NCBI GenBank assembly: GCA_028622995.1
Contig: JAJQJQ010000050.1
Span: forward strand, 620,001-684,000
Direction of reading: 5' to 3'
DNA length: 64,000 bases
Source of the DNA: Panagrolaimus kolymaensis
Taxonomy: Eukaryota > Nematoda > Chromadorea > Rhabditida > Panagrolaimidae
Below, piece after piece: positions 49,891 through 61,762 of the stretch (the stretch's first letter is position 1; each line of letters begins with the position of its first letter). The notes under the pieces were generated by a model. It did not search any database. It saw only the letters and a list, made by a program, of their open reading frames with translations, and had not been told where the DNA came from. The translations under genes and the position numbers were made by a program.

Positions 49891-51790
49891 TTAAGCTTGT
49901 TGTCTCTTTCCAAAACGTGGCTTCATATGAACAACAAAAGGTTCAGGTTGAATTGTGGCACCCATTATTCGTTTTGAACTTGGTGGATTGAATGGTGATG
50001 GAGTAATCTGAAAGACAACTTTCAATTATACAATGATAAATTATTTGGATTTTAATCTCACTTCAAAATGATTAAATATATTTGCTGCAAAAAGATACAA
50101 CTCCAATCTTGCCAATCCTTCGCCCAAACACGATCGCTTTCCAACTCCAAAAGGCATGAGTTCAATGGGTTGAAAAAATTTTCCATTTTTATCCAAAAAT
50201 CTTTCAGGCTTGAATTTTTCTGGCTCAGGAAAATATCTTTCATCGAACGAAACTGCGCTGATTTGATACACAACTGTAGTGTTTGCAGGGATCTTGTAGC
50301 CGTGGATTTTAGTATCCTTTACCAATCGATGATTGACATTCATCGGAGCTATTCGGCTAAATCTCTGAGTTTCTGCCACAACAGCATTGATGTAATGAAG
50401 CTCAGTTTTGTCATCAAGGGTGATGAAACGATCCGATGCAATAACTGTATCAAGTTCATCGTGAAGCTTTTTTTGAATTTCAGGATTGGTAATCAAATAA
50501 ATTATTAACCATGAAAGAGTTATCGAAGTGCTTTCTTGTCCTGCTATCCAAAGATCCAAGCATGCTCCATGAAGTTGATTGTAGCTAAAAACTTTTAGTT
50601 TTGGTGTTTGCAATTCAAAAATAAATATATGAAAGAATCTTACGTAAAAGTGTGATCCTTCACTCCTTCTTTTTCCATAGCATGCCGCTTTCTTAAAAAT
50701 GCTTCAACGTAATCCGTTGGTTCGCTATCAACTTCGAAATCAATTTCATTTTTGTGGGCGTTAATTTGTTTCATAAAAAAATCATACATCTGTTTTGAAG
50801 TTCGTGTTACATCCTTGTAAACGAATGGAAAAAGTTTGAACATTAAAGGATTGCGATCGCAAAGTCGAACGAAGGGGCTTCCAAGAGATCGCATGAGTTC
50901 TTGAATGTGGGATTTGCATTGGTTAAATTCGCTTTGTTTGTCCTGAAATTCTTTTTTTTAAATACCACAAAAGAATGAAAATTCTTGTTAAAGAAACTTT
51001 TATAAAAAAAATATATTTGGTTTTCGAAAATAATTATAAAACTCGACAATTATTTTTTATTTTTCAAATTCAATATCCAAGAAAGCCCAATTAATTTTCG
51101 TGAAAAACTTACTTTGCTAAAACTGTAACCAAAAAGCACTCCATTAATAATTGATCCAATGGCGAGATCGATTCCATTTTGAATGCTAATTTCTTGCTCA
51201 CCCGCTTGAAGTTGCTTCTTTACACTGCTGAACAAAACTTCAACTTCATCGAGAACTTTTTCTTGCATTAAATTTTTTCCCATTCCAAATTCTTTTAAAA
51301 TATGCAACGAAAATTCTCGATGTTCTTGCCAAAGTCCTCCATCCGTGAACATTAAGCCGGTTCTTCCATGCCTTGACATATCCGATACTTTCATATGAAT
51401 TGGACGACCAGCAAAAGTTTCGCCATCCTTGATAAAAGTATCTATGATTGTTGGGACATCAGTTATGAAAACAATGGGATTTTCACCCAACCAAAAAGTA
51501 TGAATATCGCCATATTGATTTTTGATATCCATAAAAAACTTTTCCATACCAACTTTTTTGATAGCCATTGCGTTCCCAATTATCGGAAGCGGAGTTGGGC
51601 CTAAAATTTTTGGGTTTGGGTATTACTGTGTCATAGAAATGACAGAAATCAAAGTAGATGGATAATGCTAAGTTTAAATCTAAATCTAAATCCTTTCCTT
51701 ACCTGGTGGAAGTCCCCTTCGTTTCCAGTAAAAATTGTAAAACATCCATACCATAAATATTAAAGACAATAAAATTACTACCGAAATCAT
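49891..51790 (-). CDS. Cytochrome P450, CYP33-like
   Basis: Microsomal haem monooxygenase, probably oxidising small lipophilic molecules or xenobiotics. Five exons on the minus strand: 51790-51703, 51600-51113, 50942-50644, 50584-50062, 50007-49891; all GT..AG, 504 residues, normal length. Seen: N-terminal membrane anchor (VVILLSLIFMVWMFYNF), a proline-rich hinge GLPPGPTPLP, I-helix AGQEST in place of the usual AGTET/AGxDT, ExxR as ETQR, PERF as KPERF, and the haem-binding FGVGKRSCLG with the axial Cys. The block GRTGLMFTDGGLWQEHREFSLHILKEFG is typical of nematode CYP33/CYP2-like enzymes. The gene converges with its left neighbour, with only 214 bp between stop codons. Subfamily and substrate cannot be read from sequence. 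Confidence 0.93.
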
Positions 51791-52287
51791 TATTCTTCTT
51801 TCTTATTTTCTTAATGAACGAATGAGAAACCTGTTGCAATTTGGGCAAACGGTAAACTATAAATACTTTTTTTCGAACGGTATCGTCTAAAGTGCACTTT
51901 GTTAATGATACTTATTAATAATATGTGTTCCATTTTTTCGATGCACTTTTAACCACAGCAAAAAAAAATGTCTGTGTCTTGAACGAAGAAAAAAAAAACA
52001 AGTTTCCATAATTGTTTCCAATTGGAAACATAAACATTTATCTTTTTTTGTCATTAATCAAAAAGAAAAGTTATTGAGTCCCAAATTTTTTTTGTTGCAA
52101 AATCGAGAAAAACAAAAAATATTAAAAAAGCAAAAAATTAAATGTATTTAAATTTGCAATGAATTTCCAAGATATTTTAATCTTCTTTTTAAATTTTTAT
52201 TTTATTTATTCAAAAAAACAAACTATTTTTTTAAGTTAAAAATAAATATTTACATTTTTCTACTTTTTTTACTTTTTTAAACATTAA
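51791..52287. other. Intergenic between P450 start and BPI-like gene end
   Basis: 497 bp of AT-rich DNA: P450 promoter/leader side and the 3' UTR of the next minus-strand gene. Both neighbours are on the minus strand, but the gap is long for a nematode operon. Nothing else is recognised. Confidence 0.6.
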
Positions 52288-55200
52288 TCAAGTTTGTGAG
52301 CATTGATTCCTACTACTTCCATCATTTTTATTATTTCCAGTTAATTGAGAAATAATTACTGGGGAAATATCAAAATTAAATGAAACATAAATTCCATGAT
52401 CGACTATATCAAATTTTAATGCTTCAATCATAAACGGCAATGGCAAATCTTTGCTTGATGGAAGTTTAACTTTGATTCCAGTTTCAAGGGCTTCATTCAT
52501 AGCTTGAAGAATAAAACTTTTTCCATATTCAGCAAATTCATCCAAAGTTTCTTGGGTGACATTTAAAATTCCATCAGGACTTATAATTTTGAAATTTGTT
52601 ATTTCACTTTTGCCAGAAACATTTTGATTTTGGATTTTTATTTCGGCTTTAATCGTCAAATCTGCAAGCAAAGTTCCAACTTTTTTCTTAGAAGAATCAA
52701 TAAATAAATCTGCCATCAAAATTAAATTTATGACTGCTGTCGTTTTTGGTGAATGTGAAAAAATTATTGATGGGGCTCGTTTAGTATATAAATGAATGGT
52801 AACATTTTGATTTGGATGATTATGACGCAAAATTGGAAATAAGTCTCCTAAACAAAGTCCAATACTTGAAAAGGTATCATCATTTTCAGTGTCATTGGCT
52901 GTTGCTTGTCTTCGACGACGTCGATTTCTAGGAATTAAAGCCAAAGGAGATTTTGATTTTTTTGGTTTTACTCTTTCAGGAATTTCAATTTCCTAAAAAA
53001 AAATTCTAATTTACAGCAAATTTTTTCTTAAAAAATCGACATTTTTTCAAGATTTTTCCTGATTTTAAAATTCTATTGAAAACTTCCCAAAAATTTAAAA
53101 GCTTCGAGAAATGCGTGTCTTGCAAAATTTATCTAATTTTCGACCTTCCAAAAAATATTTAAAAAATGCATTGAAAAAAAATCAGGAGAAAAGACACTTA
53201 CTTCAGATTCCTCAATTCCATTATCTTCTTCTTCATCGGGATTCTCTCCACAAGTTGTTTTAAGAAGTCCGCCGATGCTTGGAGAATTAGAATCAAGCAT
53301 AAAAGACAAAAACATTTTTCTGAAAAGACTTATTTTTTTTATTCCTAAACACACGAAAAAATGTTTAGAAAAAAACTTACTTATGCATAACATAAAATAA
53401 ACTATTTAAAGTAAAATCACTAACAAGAATTTCAATCATTTTCTTTTTATTTCCATCTTTTTTGATTTCAGGAAACTCCATAAAATATGCACCAAATGGA
53501 GTTCCACCTTTACCAAATTGACTAAATTCTCCATTGATTGCAATTGTGTAATCATTTTTAGTTGCATAAGTTTGAATTAAATTAGTTGTAAGAGAAATAT
53601 CTTTTAATGAACTAATATCTAATTTATCTATAAATTTTCTCATTCGACAAAATGCATTTTTTTGTTTGGGTGGCGGCGGAGGTGGTGATTGTGTGTTTTC
53701 AACGCAATCAATTTCAGTCGCATAATTATTTTTTGAAGTTTGTGATGATGATGATTTAATAAAATTGATTCCATCAGGAGAAAAAGCAGGCGATAAAGAA
53801 GAGTCTAATAAAGAAGAAGACGGCGATGAAGGAACAGAAAAAGCAGGCGATGAAGATGATGAGCCAAAAGATGTAAAACCTGTTGTTACGGATATAAAAG
53901 CTCGAGAATTTTTTTTGTTGTCGTTGTCGCGGCCGCTGGAGCTTTTTGTGGTTGGAACATAAAATAATGATTTTTTATTATTTTCTTTTTCCTCACGTCC
54001 TCCACCATTATGAAAACGTTGAGTCGAACCTGCAAGAACAACAAAATTCTTTGATTTTGATCTTTGAGGAATTGGAAGGGGCAAAGCAAATGTAGCTCTT
54101 TTTGCTTTTGATTTTGAAAAACTTTCAGTTTCACTTTCATTTTCTGTGTCGGCTGAAATTTGTTTTTTCACAGGCAACAAATTAACGGGAGCCGCAGGTT
54201 GCTTGATTGAAATTGATTTGCATAATTTTTTCGTTGTTGGATTGCTTTCACAAACATTATTTCCTCCACCCAAAGCTAATGCGCCATTAATAAGTTGAAG
54301 CATTTCCAATAATGCCACAGCTTGAGGAATTCTCGTTAATTTAGGATTGAGTCTCGAATTAATTGCTTCGGGAATTCTTTCGCAAATTTTTTTGGGAATC
54401 ATTGCACGAATTTGTTGATTCATTTGATGTCGAAATTCTCGATTTGCGATTGCACCAATAATTCCTCCATCTTCCATAAAAGCATCCACATAACCTATAG
54501 AGACTTGACAATCCACAACTTGAATAATTGGTGGACCTATTCCACTTTGAACCATTCCCAATTGAACCGTGGTTGAAACTTGTTGAGCATTTACATGAAT
54601 AATTCCCGATAATTTAATAGGAATAATAATATTTAAATCACCAATTATATTCCCAATTATTCCAATACCAAGATTTTCAATGCGAACTACAAGTTGAAAA
54701 GGTGGCGATGGAAAAATTGTAATTTTTTTAGGGCATCGATAATGGGAAATATAAATATTATAAACTTGAATGCAACCATTGAGTTTAGAAATGCATTCAA
54801 GAGTTGGTGGAATTCGAGCTTGACGAATTTCTCGATCAATAATTGGCGCAAGCAAAGTTGAAAAATAATCAAATGTTGGAGAATTTATTCGAGCCTTGAT
54901 TCCTGGATTCCCTTTTACGCCTTTGGATAAAATTGGATCAAAATCTCGAACAACATTTTTAGTTAAAACATTTAAACTTTTATTTGCATTAATTACTCCA
55001 CCTTTTCCAATGGGAACGAGTTCTTCATCATATTCATCTAAAGCCAAATGAGATGGAAATGAAGCAGCTGAATGCAATCGAGGTATTTGAGGCCCTTGAG
55101 AGTTTATGGACCTCCTCGATGTTGTTGTTCCTGCTGCGCGTTGTAGGAGTATTGCCAAAGGCAAAGCTATGATTTCATTGAACAAAATAAAACTCAAATA

Positions 55201-55291
55201 AAATGTTAGGACAAAATTCTAAAAAAAAATTAATCCAAAAATTATGAAAAATTTGATTATCAAAACTTACATTTTTAAAAATTAAAACCAT
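52288..55291 (-). CDS. Secreted BPI/LBP/PLTP-fold lipid-binding protein with long disordered insert
   Basis: Member of the bactericidal/permeability-increasing and LPS-binding protein fold family (tubular lipid-binding). Four exons on the minus strand: 55291-55271, 55218-53381, 53319-53202, 52992-52288; 893 residues, about twice a typical BPI protein. Seen: a signal peptide (residues 1 to about 28, split by intron 1), a BPI N-terminal barrel at about 104-345 with ARINSPTFDYFSTLLAPII, ECISKLNGC and VVDCQV cysteines, then about 200 residues of Ser/Pro/Lys/Asn-rich disorder (including Ser-rich and five-Pro runs), and a C-terminal BPI-type half from about 540 to the end containing an Arg run (NRRRRRR). 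Nematodes have several such proteins; a role in lipid binding or antimicrobial defence is inference. The insert and the split C-terminal half are unusual. Confidence 0.82.
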
Positions 55292-58063
55292 TTTTTTAAA
55301 AACTATCAATATTTTATTCTCAGCAGTTCTCAACAAAATAATTAATAATAAACGATAAAGTAAAATTTTTTGCTAATTTTATTTTTTCTTTCTTACATTA
55401 CTTTTGCAATAAAAAATAAAAATAAAGCTTTTATCCAAAAACCAAAAAAAGAAACTTTGAATGAAGCTTTTTTTCATTATTAGATTAAAAGAAAGGAAAG
55501 AAGGATGATGGAAGAAAATATATTTATTATCGAGATATAAAAATGACATAAAAACGAGTTTATTATTGCACAAATTTTAGAGAAACGAGATTTTTATTAA
55601 ATTAATGCTGTTGATAAGACGAGATCTTCTTCTTAACCTTTAAAAGTTACTTTTTTTCTATTAGGTTTAATTATTTATTTTATAAAACTTTGATTTCAAA
55701 GTTTGAGAAGAAAAAATTTATTAAGTTTATACAAAAAAAAATTGTTTATTTGTATTAAACAGACAGAAGCGCCTTTTTTAAATTTTGAAATGATGAATGA
55801 AATGGCTTTTGTGATTTGATTTGGAAATGGTTGGGTAAAGCGCAAAAAAAGACATTTTTAAGTAAAACTAATCCAAAAAAATTACTAGAAATATTTGAGG
55901 TACATAAAATTTAGGTCTAATGCAAAAAAGAAACTTTTTTTTTGCTTCCAAGAATTCCAATGAAACTTAAAATATAATAATCCATCCCAAATGTTGAAAT
56001 AAGAAACGATTTATTATTCTTGAAAAAATTTACATCCATAAAAAATAAATTTTTATTTTGATAAAAAGACATCGTGGTTGTTGGAATTTGTTATATTAAA
56101 GTGGTTTTTAATATGAAAGTATTATGTGAGGGTTTAAAAGCTAGTTGAAATTTAATTTGGAATATCATTTAAATGCTTCGTATTTTTCAAAGATACATCT
56201 GAAGGTATTGTTGAAGTTGTTGTTTTTTTATAGCTCTTAACGGTGGTTTGTGGAAATCGGTTGATGTAAGTTGTTGAATTTTTTTAAACTTAATTACAAG
56301 TGAAGGTAGTAAATATTTAAAACGAATAAGAAAAAAGAAAAAAGATAAAAACTTCAAAAAAAATCAATATTTTTCTTTTCATCAAAAAAGAATGATTTTT
56401 TTTTGTACAATGTGATTCTTGTTTGAAAAAAACAAGATTCCATTTTTAGTTCTCAGGAAAAATTGTAATTTTTGTTTTTCTTTTTTTGCATTTCCCGATA
56501 TTTTTTAAGAAAACAAAACGAGAAGAGAATGCACCAAAGTTAGCTGTCTCAAGAAATCAGTTTCTTTCGAAGTTCTTATCAAGATTAAACTGATCAACCT
56601 TGCTGCTGCAGCTGTCGCTTTCTTTTCCTTTTTCATTCTTTTTTTCGAATTTTATTAAAAAATGTTCTCTCTTATTTTTTTGTTTTTTAATATTGTAAAT
56701 GATTTTTTTTTTACTTTTTTTTTTACGTTTAAATTTGACCGACAAGGTAAAAAGCGAAACAAAAAACTACCACTCACTGTGTCGGAGGTTTTCTATTTAA
56801 AAAATAATAATTATTTAATGAACCTTGTGATTGTATGCCAACCATTAATAAAAAATCCCAATGGCAACATTAATTATCGTGACTCCAATTTAGCGCTTCT
56901 TCTTCGTGATTCGCTTGGTGAAAATGCAAAAACATAGAAAATAATCAAAATTCATCCAGCTATTGCATTTTGTTCACACACATTAATTGCCCAGTTAGCA
57001 ATTCGAAAACTTTATTTAGAAAAAAAACATTGCAAAAAAGCAATATTTGCCGATTTTGAAATCGTAACTTATTCTATTTTTCTTTTTCTTCGTCTTTCTA
57101 AATATAGATGCGAAAAGGTTAGCAGCTGGCACGAACGACGCGATAGTTGGCGCCAGCTAACATTGGAAATTTTGCGCTAATTTTTATATCCGCCTTTCCT
57201 AAATTTTTTTTCTTTCAAAGCCAAAAATAAATTTTGTTGCGAAATTATAAAAAATGTAGTTTTGTTTTGATTGCTATTTACTATTTGTGTTTTCCATTTT
57301 TATTTGTAAAAACACTATTTTTTGAATTTTTAAATCTTATTATTTTTTTAAACCTTTTTTATCGTTAACTTGGCACTCAAAACAGGTAGAAAAAAAAAGC
57401 AGATACTTTGCCTATGTTTAATTGGTAAAATAAAGAAAAAAAGTTTAAAACTTTTAGTAAAACATCACCTCTTAATTCATATGAATAAGGCCCCAAAATT
57501 ATAAATGGCAAAGATAAATTTACTTTAATCATTTTAGAAAGAAATAATAAATATTTATTCTATTGTTATTATAACCAACACACGCGATTCAATAGTTATT
57601 ATTTCTGCTTGAATAAAAACAATAAAAAAATTTTAGTTAATTTTCAATGAAATTAAAATGATGAATATGAATTTGTAATTTATGGGAAATTATTTTTATT
57701 AATACAAAACAATAAAATTTTGAAAAATGATAAGCTAAAACAAAAAAGTTTTTCTGATAGTGAAAATTTACAGTGCAAAGTGATTTTGTTGAATTACCCA
57801 TACTTCAAAGTTTATGTAAAGTAAATAAGCTTTGTTCCATTTTACATTTTTTCCTTCCAAAAAACGTTTCTCCGCTTCATTCAACTTTAAGTTCATTTAC
57901 GGTTTTTTATAGTTTACCGTTTTTAAGAATGTTTTTAAATTTATCAAAGTTTGTGTATGGCTTAAAACAAATTACAAAATAAAAATATCTATATTTTATT
58001 AATTAAAGCTATTTACAAAATAAAATAAAAATTTTTCGAATTCAATGCAAAGAATAAAAATAT
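55292..58063. other. Intergenic with kinesin relic
   Basis: 2.8 kb, mostly AT-rich. It contains the kinesin motor fragment at 56782-57050 and an imperfect hairpin with GTTAGC/GCTGGC arms at 57118-57161. A 69-codon frame at 57773-57982 has no recognisable features. No intact gene is visible. Confidence 0.6.
56782..57050 (+). pseudogene. Kinesin motor-domain relic
   Basis: The plus-strand frame reads NPNGNINYRDSNLALLLRDS then LGENAKT, matching the kinesin consensus (h)xPYRDSKLTxLLxDSLGGNxKT in the microtubule-binding loop 12/alpha-5 region. Just before it, NNYLMNLVIV fits the SLLALGNVI helix. A TAG stop (56935-56937) follows KT, and after it the same frame continues KIIKIHPA..FCSHTL..LAIR, which fits the KTxMIxxISPA..xxxTLxxLxxA end of the motor. 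So the family's C-terminal motor piece is present with one in-frame stop, no ATP-binding P-loop, and no splice signals that remove the stop. It looks like a decayed exon or retrocopy fragment. The paralogue it came from is unknown. Confidence 0.7.
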
Positions 58064-58821
58064 TTATGAAGATGTCATTGGTGTTGTCGTTATTTGAGCT
58101 TCCAATTTTTGTTCTACACTTTGTTTAATTTGCATCGAAGTGGCATCTTCAAGCTCTTTTAATTGCCTCTTCATTTCAGCCACCGTCAAATTAGTATTAT
58201 TAAAAATTGCTTGTTTTTTAGTATAATATTGAAATTCATCATCTGTGAGATCAGCTGGTTGTGGGCCCAAAGTTACTCCAACTTCATTCACGGCTTCCGA
58301 AATGGCGGTCTAAAAAATTTTCTTGGTTAAATTTGAAAAAAGTGGAAATGTAAAAATGGTTTTACCTGATCATAATCAGGCCATGTGGCACCTAAAGCTT
58401 GAAGGCGTTGTTGCATTTGTTCAACCGATTGTGAATCATCTTTTAAAATTCCTTCAATTTCAGATTTTTTGTCATCCGTTAAATTTGAATATATTGGATT
58501 GGAAAATAATGTTTCATCTGAAAATGGAAAAGTTGATTGATTCCCGCCATTTTGTGGCTGATTAAAGTTTTGTTGATTTCGGTTTTGGGAATTTTGTTGG
58601 GGCCATTGTTGCTGATATCCCTGATTTTGTTGAGGGCGGTATTGTAGATTTTGATTATAATTTTGTTGAGGTTGGGATTGTGAATATCCATATCCTTGTT
58701 GCGGCTGCTGCTGTTGTTGTTGTCCATATCCATTTTGATAATTTTGTTGTTGGCCATAATATGGAGCAGAATAAATTCCAACAATACTAACCAAAAAAAT
58801 TAAAATCAAAGATTTCATCAT
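58064..58821 (-). CDS. Secreted Gln/Tyr/Gly-rich protein, possibly SXP/RAL-2-like C-terminus
   Basis: Two exons on the minus strand, 58821-58366 and 58309-58064; 233 residues. It starts MMKSLILIFLVSIVGIYSA, a clear signal peptide, so the protein should be secreted. Mature residues about 20-95 are low-complexity Gln/Tyr/Gly/Asn (repeated YGQQQ, QPQQ units). The C-terminal half is charged and helical with spaced motifs: NPIYSNLTDDKKSEIEGIL, then LTDDEFQYYTKKQAIFNNTN and MKRQLKELED. The pattern (asparagine-rich turn then helix) resembles nematode SXP/RAL-2 (DUF148) secreted antigens, but the match is weak. Function is unknown; cuticle, extracellular matrix or secreted-effector roles are all possible. 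Confidence 0.75.
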
Positions 58822-60849
58822 TTTTTTTAAAAACAAAAGTGAATTTTTTTGTTACCGGAGTTAAAGTGACTGACTTTTAGTTAATAATTTTTTGTGGCTT
58901 AAATATGCGAAACTATTTATTTATCTTTTTGCTGCTGATCTGTGCAATTCTGAGTTCAAGAGGATAGGTAGGCAACGGAGGTGGAAGAGGAAGTGAAAAT
59001 GTTAAAAAATCATGTTTTAAAAAGTTAGTTTTAAAACAAAACAAACAAATCCAACCAACTTTGTAACTATCTTCTTTTTTCCTTCCTGCAAAAAAGTGAC
59101 ATTTTGTGAACATTCATTGTGCAAAAAAAGCCAATCCAATAAGTGAAACTTGTTGTTGCTCAAGTTTTTAAGATAAATCATAGTTTGTTAAAAAATCACA
59201 AGCTGCTTGTTTTGTTGGCTTTTTTAAAGATGAAAATCATCCACTTGAAAATATTAATCTTTATATTTGTTTTCCGAGTAACTTTTAAGAAGATGAAAAA
59301 CAGGCATTTGTTGATTTAAGGTTAAACATTAAAAAAAAATCCGGTATGAAAATGATGTTTTCGAAATTTTACTGAAACACTTTAAAGATGTTTTTGAGGA
59401 AAAAAATTGTGAAACAGAAAAATCAAAAAATGAAGGAACTTTTTATTTTTCTTTCAAGTATTTAAAAATTTCCCTTTATTTTAAACCGAACCTTCAAAGA
59501 AATACTTTTTTAAATTTTTAGAAAATGGAAAATGGCGAAAAGGGATGGATGATTGCGGAAAAGTGTCATTTTGATAAATTGAAGTGACACCTTTGGATGC
59601 GAAAAAGAAACAATGACAAATTAGTCGGTTGTTTTACAATAAAAAACGATTAGAACGTTTGAATTTTTAGAGACAGAACACGCTAAAAAGACTCTTACTT
59701 TCCCAGATATATTTCACTTTTAATTTAAAAATTGTGTCAAAAAAGGATGAAATAAAAAAACTCGGAAGCAAAAGAATCATGGAAAAAAATATAAAATAAA
59801 AATTCTTGCTGTTATTCAAATTTGGGCGTTTCCGAATGCAAAAATAAAATAAAAATATTTTTTCGCTTCGGATTAGTTAAATTGTTGAATGATGATTCGC
59901 TAAAAATAACTGTCCTTCCTAGTAATTTTGGTTGTGTGTTCGTTCGTTCGTGCGCACTTGGAAAAAGATCATGGGAAAAATGAAAAGAAAATGAAAAAAT
60001 TTTCATAAATATAAAAGTGAGAAGCTTTCATTGCATAAAAATGAAGCGGTAGTGAGCGGTGGTCAACTTTGAGGTATTTAAAAGGTTTAGGATCGTTGAA
60101 AACGATTTTGTAAGATCCAAATTGAGGGTATGCTTAGAATTATTGGCAATTGATGAGTAAGTTACGGGAGAAGAGGGAGGAAATTTAGTACAATCTTTAA
60201 GGATCCTAAGGAAGTAAATTTTACTATGATGTCGCGGAGTTGAGTATCTCATAATTAATGACAAAATTTATGTAATAATCTAACAAGTTTCAAGGCCGCC
60301 CGGAGGGCGGCGGCGTTTCTAGTTACTTGATGAAACGAACTAACTCACTGCATACTGTAAAAAAAGAAGAAGAAAAAACACAGCTCCCACGCAGCAAGAA
60401 GAATAATCATTAATAAAACATGGATATCCCATTAAAATTCTTTTTTGCTGTGAGAAAATAAAATTGTAAAAAAAGCTATGTCATCTAAGAGAGGAGTTTA
60501 AAAAATTATGACTCATGAGTTATGAATATATTTTTATTTAGAATCTTTCCTCAAAAACCTGAACAGCCCGAAATTATTATCTAATTTATTTTTCAAAAAA
60601 ATTAAAGCTTTTTCTTAGGTTTCATTTATTCCGCTTCTTTTTTTAATCTTTATCACTTTTAAATAAGAATAAATTTTTTGCCTACATCAAAAAATTATAA
60701 AAAATTTTAACTAAAATAACAAAATTTTGAATTAAATATGCTTTTTTTAGTTCTTTCGTCATTTTTTAAAAACAAAATCACTAATATGACTTCTTTTTTA
60801 ATCAAAAAACATCCTTATTTTCAGGTCCAATTTTATCTCTATTTTTATT
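58822..60849. other. Intergenic, 2 kb, with a GC-rich hairpin
   Basis: AT-rich DNA between two divergently oriented secreted-protein genes. A less AT-rich patch at about 60010-60320 includes a minus-strand frame (60028-60264, 78 codons, no domain) and the perfect hairpin at 60295-60311. No gene is called. Confidence 0.55.
60295..60311. repeat. GC-only perfect hairpin
   Basis: GCCGCCC GGA GGGCGGC: a 7-bp all-GC stem with a 3-nt loop, followed by GGCG. It stands out strongly in AT-rich surroundings and would fold stably in RNA on either strand. Function unknown. Confidence 0.7.
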
Positions 60850-61762
60850 ATGATTGTGATAGCTATATTTCATTTGTGTATTTTATCTTCCATGATACTC
60901 ATAGTTATTGGATGTATTCCAATGAAACCACCGGGAGGTGGAGATATCCAAATAACTTCAACTCGAATGTTGACAACAACGACAAGCACAAGTCCACCTA
61001 CTACCACCACGACGGCGACCTCTACAGCTCCTAGAACTACCACCACGACGACTTCTACAGCGTCTCCAAAAACCACCTCAACAACCACAACAATTTTGCC
61101 GCCTCTTTCTTCAACTATCACCACCACTTTGCTACCATTGACCTCAACGACCACAACTTCGACGATTCCAACTACGACAACAACGACCCCAGAAATAACT
61201 ACGACCACAACGACTCCTACCTCAACAACTACTTGTAAATCGTTTTAAGAAAAATATTAAAGGAAAAGTCTCATTTAAGAATTTTTTAAATTTATATTTC
61301 TCAGAAATGGCTTTATTCTAAAGTTTCAAACATGCCACATCGTGTGCTTAGATTTTGTTGCTACCTTTTCACTGCTATTTTTTGACTTTCTTTCGTGCAA
61401 CAAAATTGAGCAAATTAAAAATTTCTCAAATCCAAAATGAGACTATTTCTTTAATAATCAAAAAATTATCCAGATTTCAATATATTTTTTTTTTCTCAGC
61501 ATCATCAACATCTACAACGACTACAACTTTTACCACAACGTCGACAACTCGGCCATTTGTTGTACGTTTAGTACCCAAAAAGGCTAAAGGATATATCAAT
61601 TTTCAAATTGATTACGACGACAACAAATATAATATTTATCCAAATTCAAAAACATTTGAAACCCAAGCAGAAAAATCTAGAAAGAGTCATGATATAACTA
61701 CATCGTTAAATATTTTTCACGACATTATTAAAAGACTTTCATGCATTTTTAAGCGAACATGA
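60850..61762 (+). CDS. Secreted threonine-rich mucin-like protein
   Basis: Two exons, 60850-61234 and 61500-61762; 215 residues, in-frame GT..AG join inside a Thr run. It starts MIVIAIFHLCILSSMILIVI, a hydrophobic signal peptide or anchor. Residues about 40-150 are Thr/Ser/Pro-rich (TTTTTT, TSTTTT, PTTTTTTPE), the type of sequence that carries dense O-glycans in mucins and nematode surface-coat proteins. The C-terminal about 65 residues (FVVRLVPKKAKGYINFQIDYDD onward) are not repetitive, are basic, and match no family I know. Start is taken at the Met that opens the hydrophobic segment. The Thr tract is ACA/ACG/ACC/ACT mixed, so it is not a simple DNA repeat, which favours selection on the protein. 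Confidence 0.65.

Noticed and set aside
57118..57161. Imperfect hairpin considered as a tRNA or snRNA
   Set aside because: The stem is short with bulges and lacks tRNA arms or box sequences.
57773..57982. 69-codon frame containing VYGLKQ, like a copia-type RT motif
   Set aside because: Only six residues match, with no neighbouring retroelement motifs.
60870..61208. 112-codon minus-strand frame opposite the Thr-rich gene
   Set aside because: It is a mirror of the ACN-rich tract (Val-rich antisense) with no start or splice context; a shadow of the mucin-like gene.
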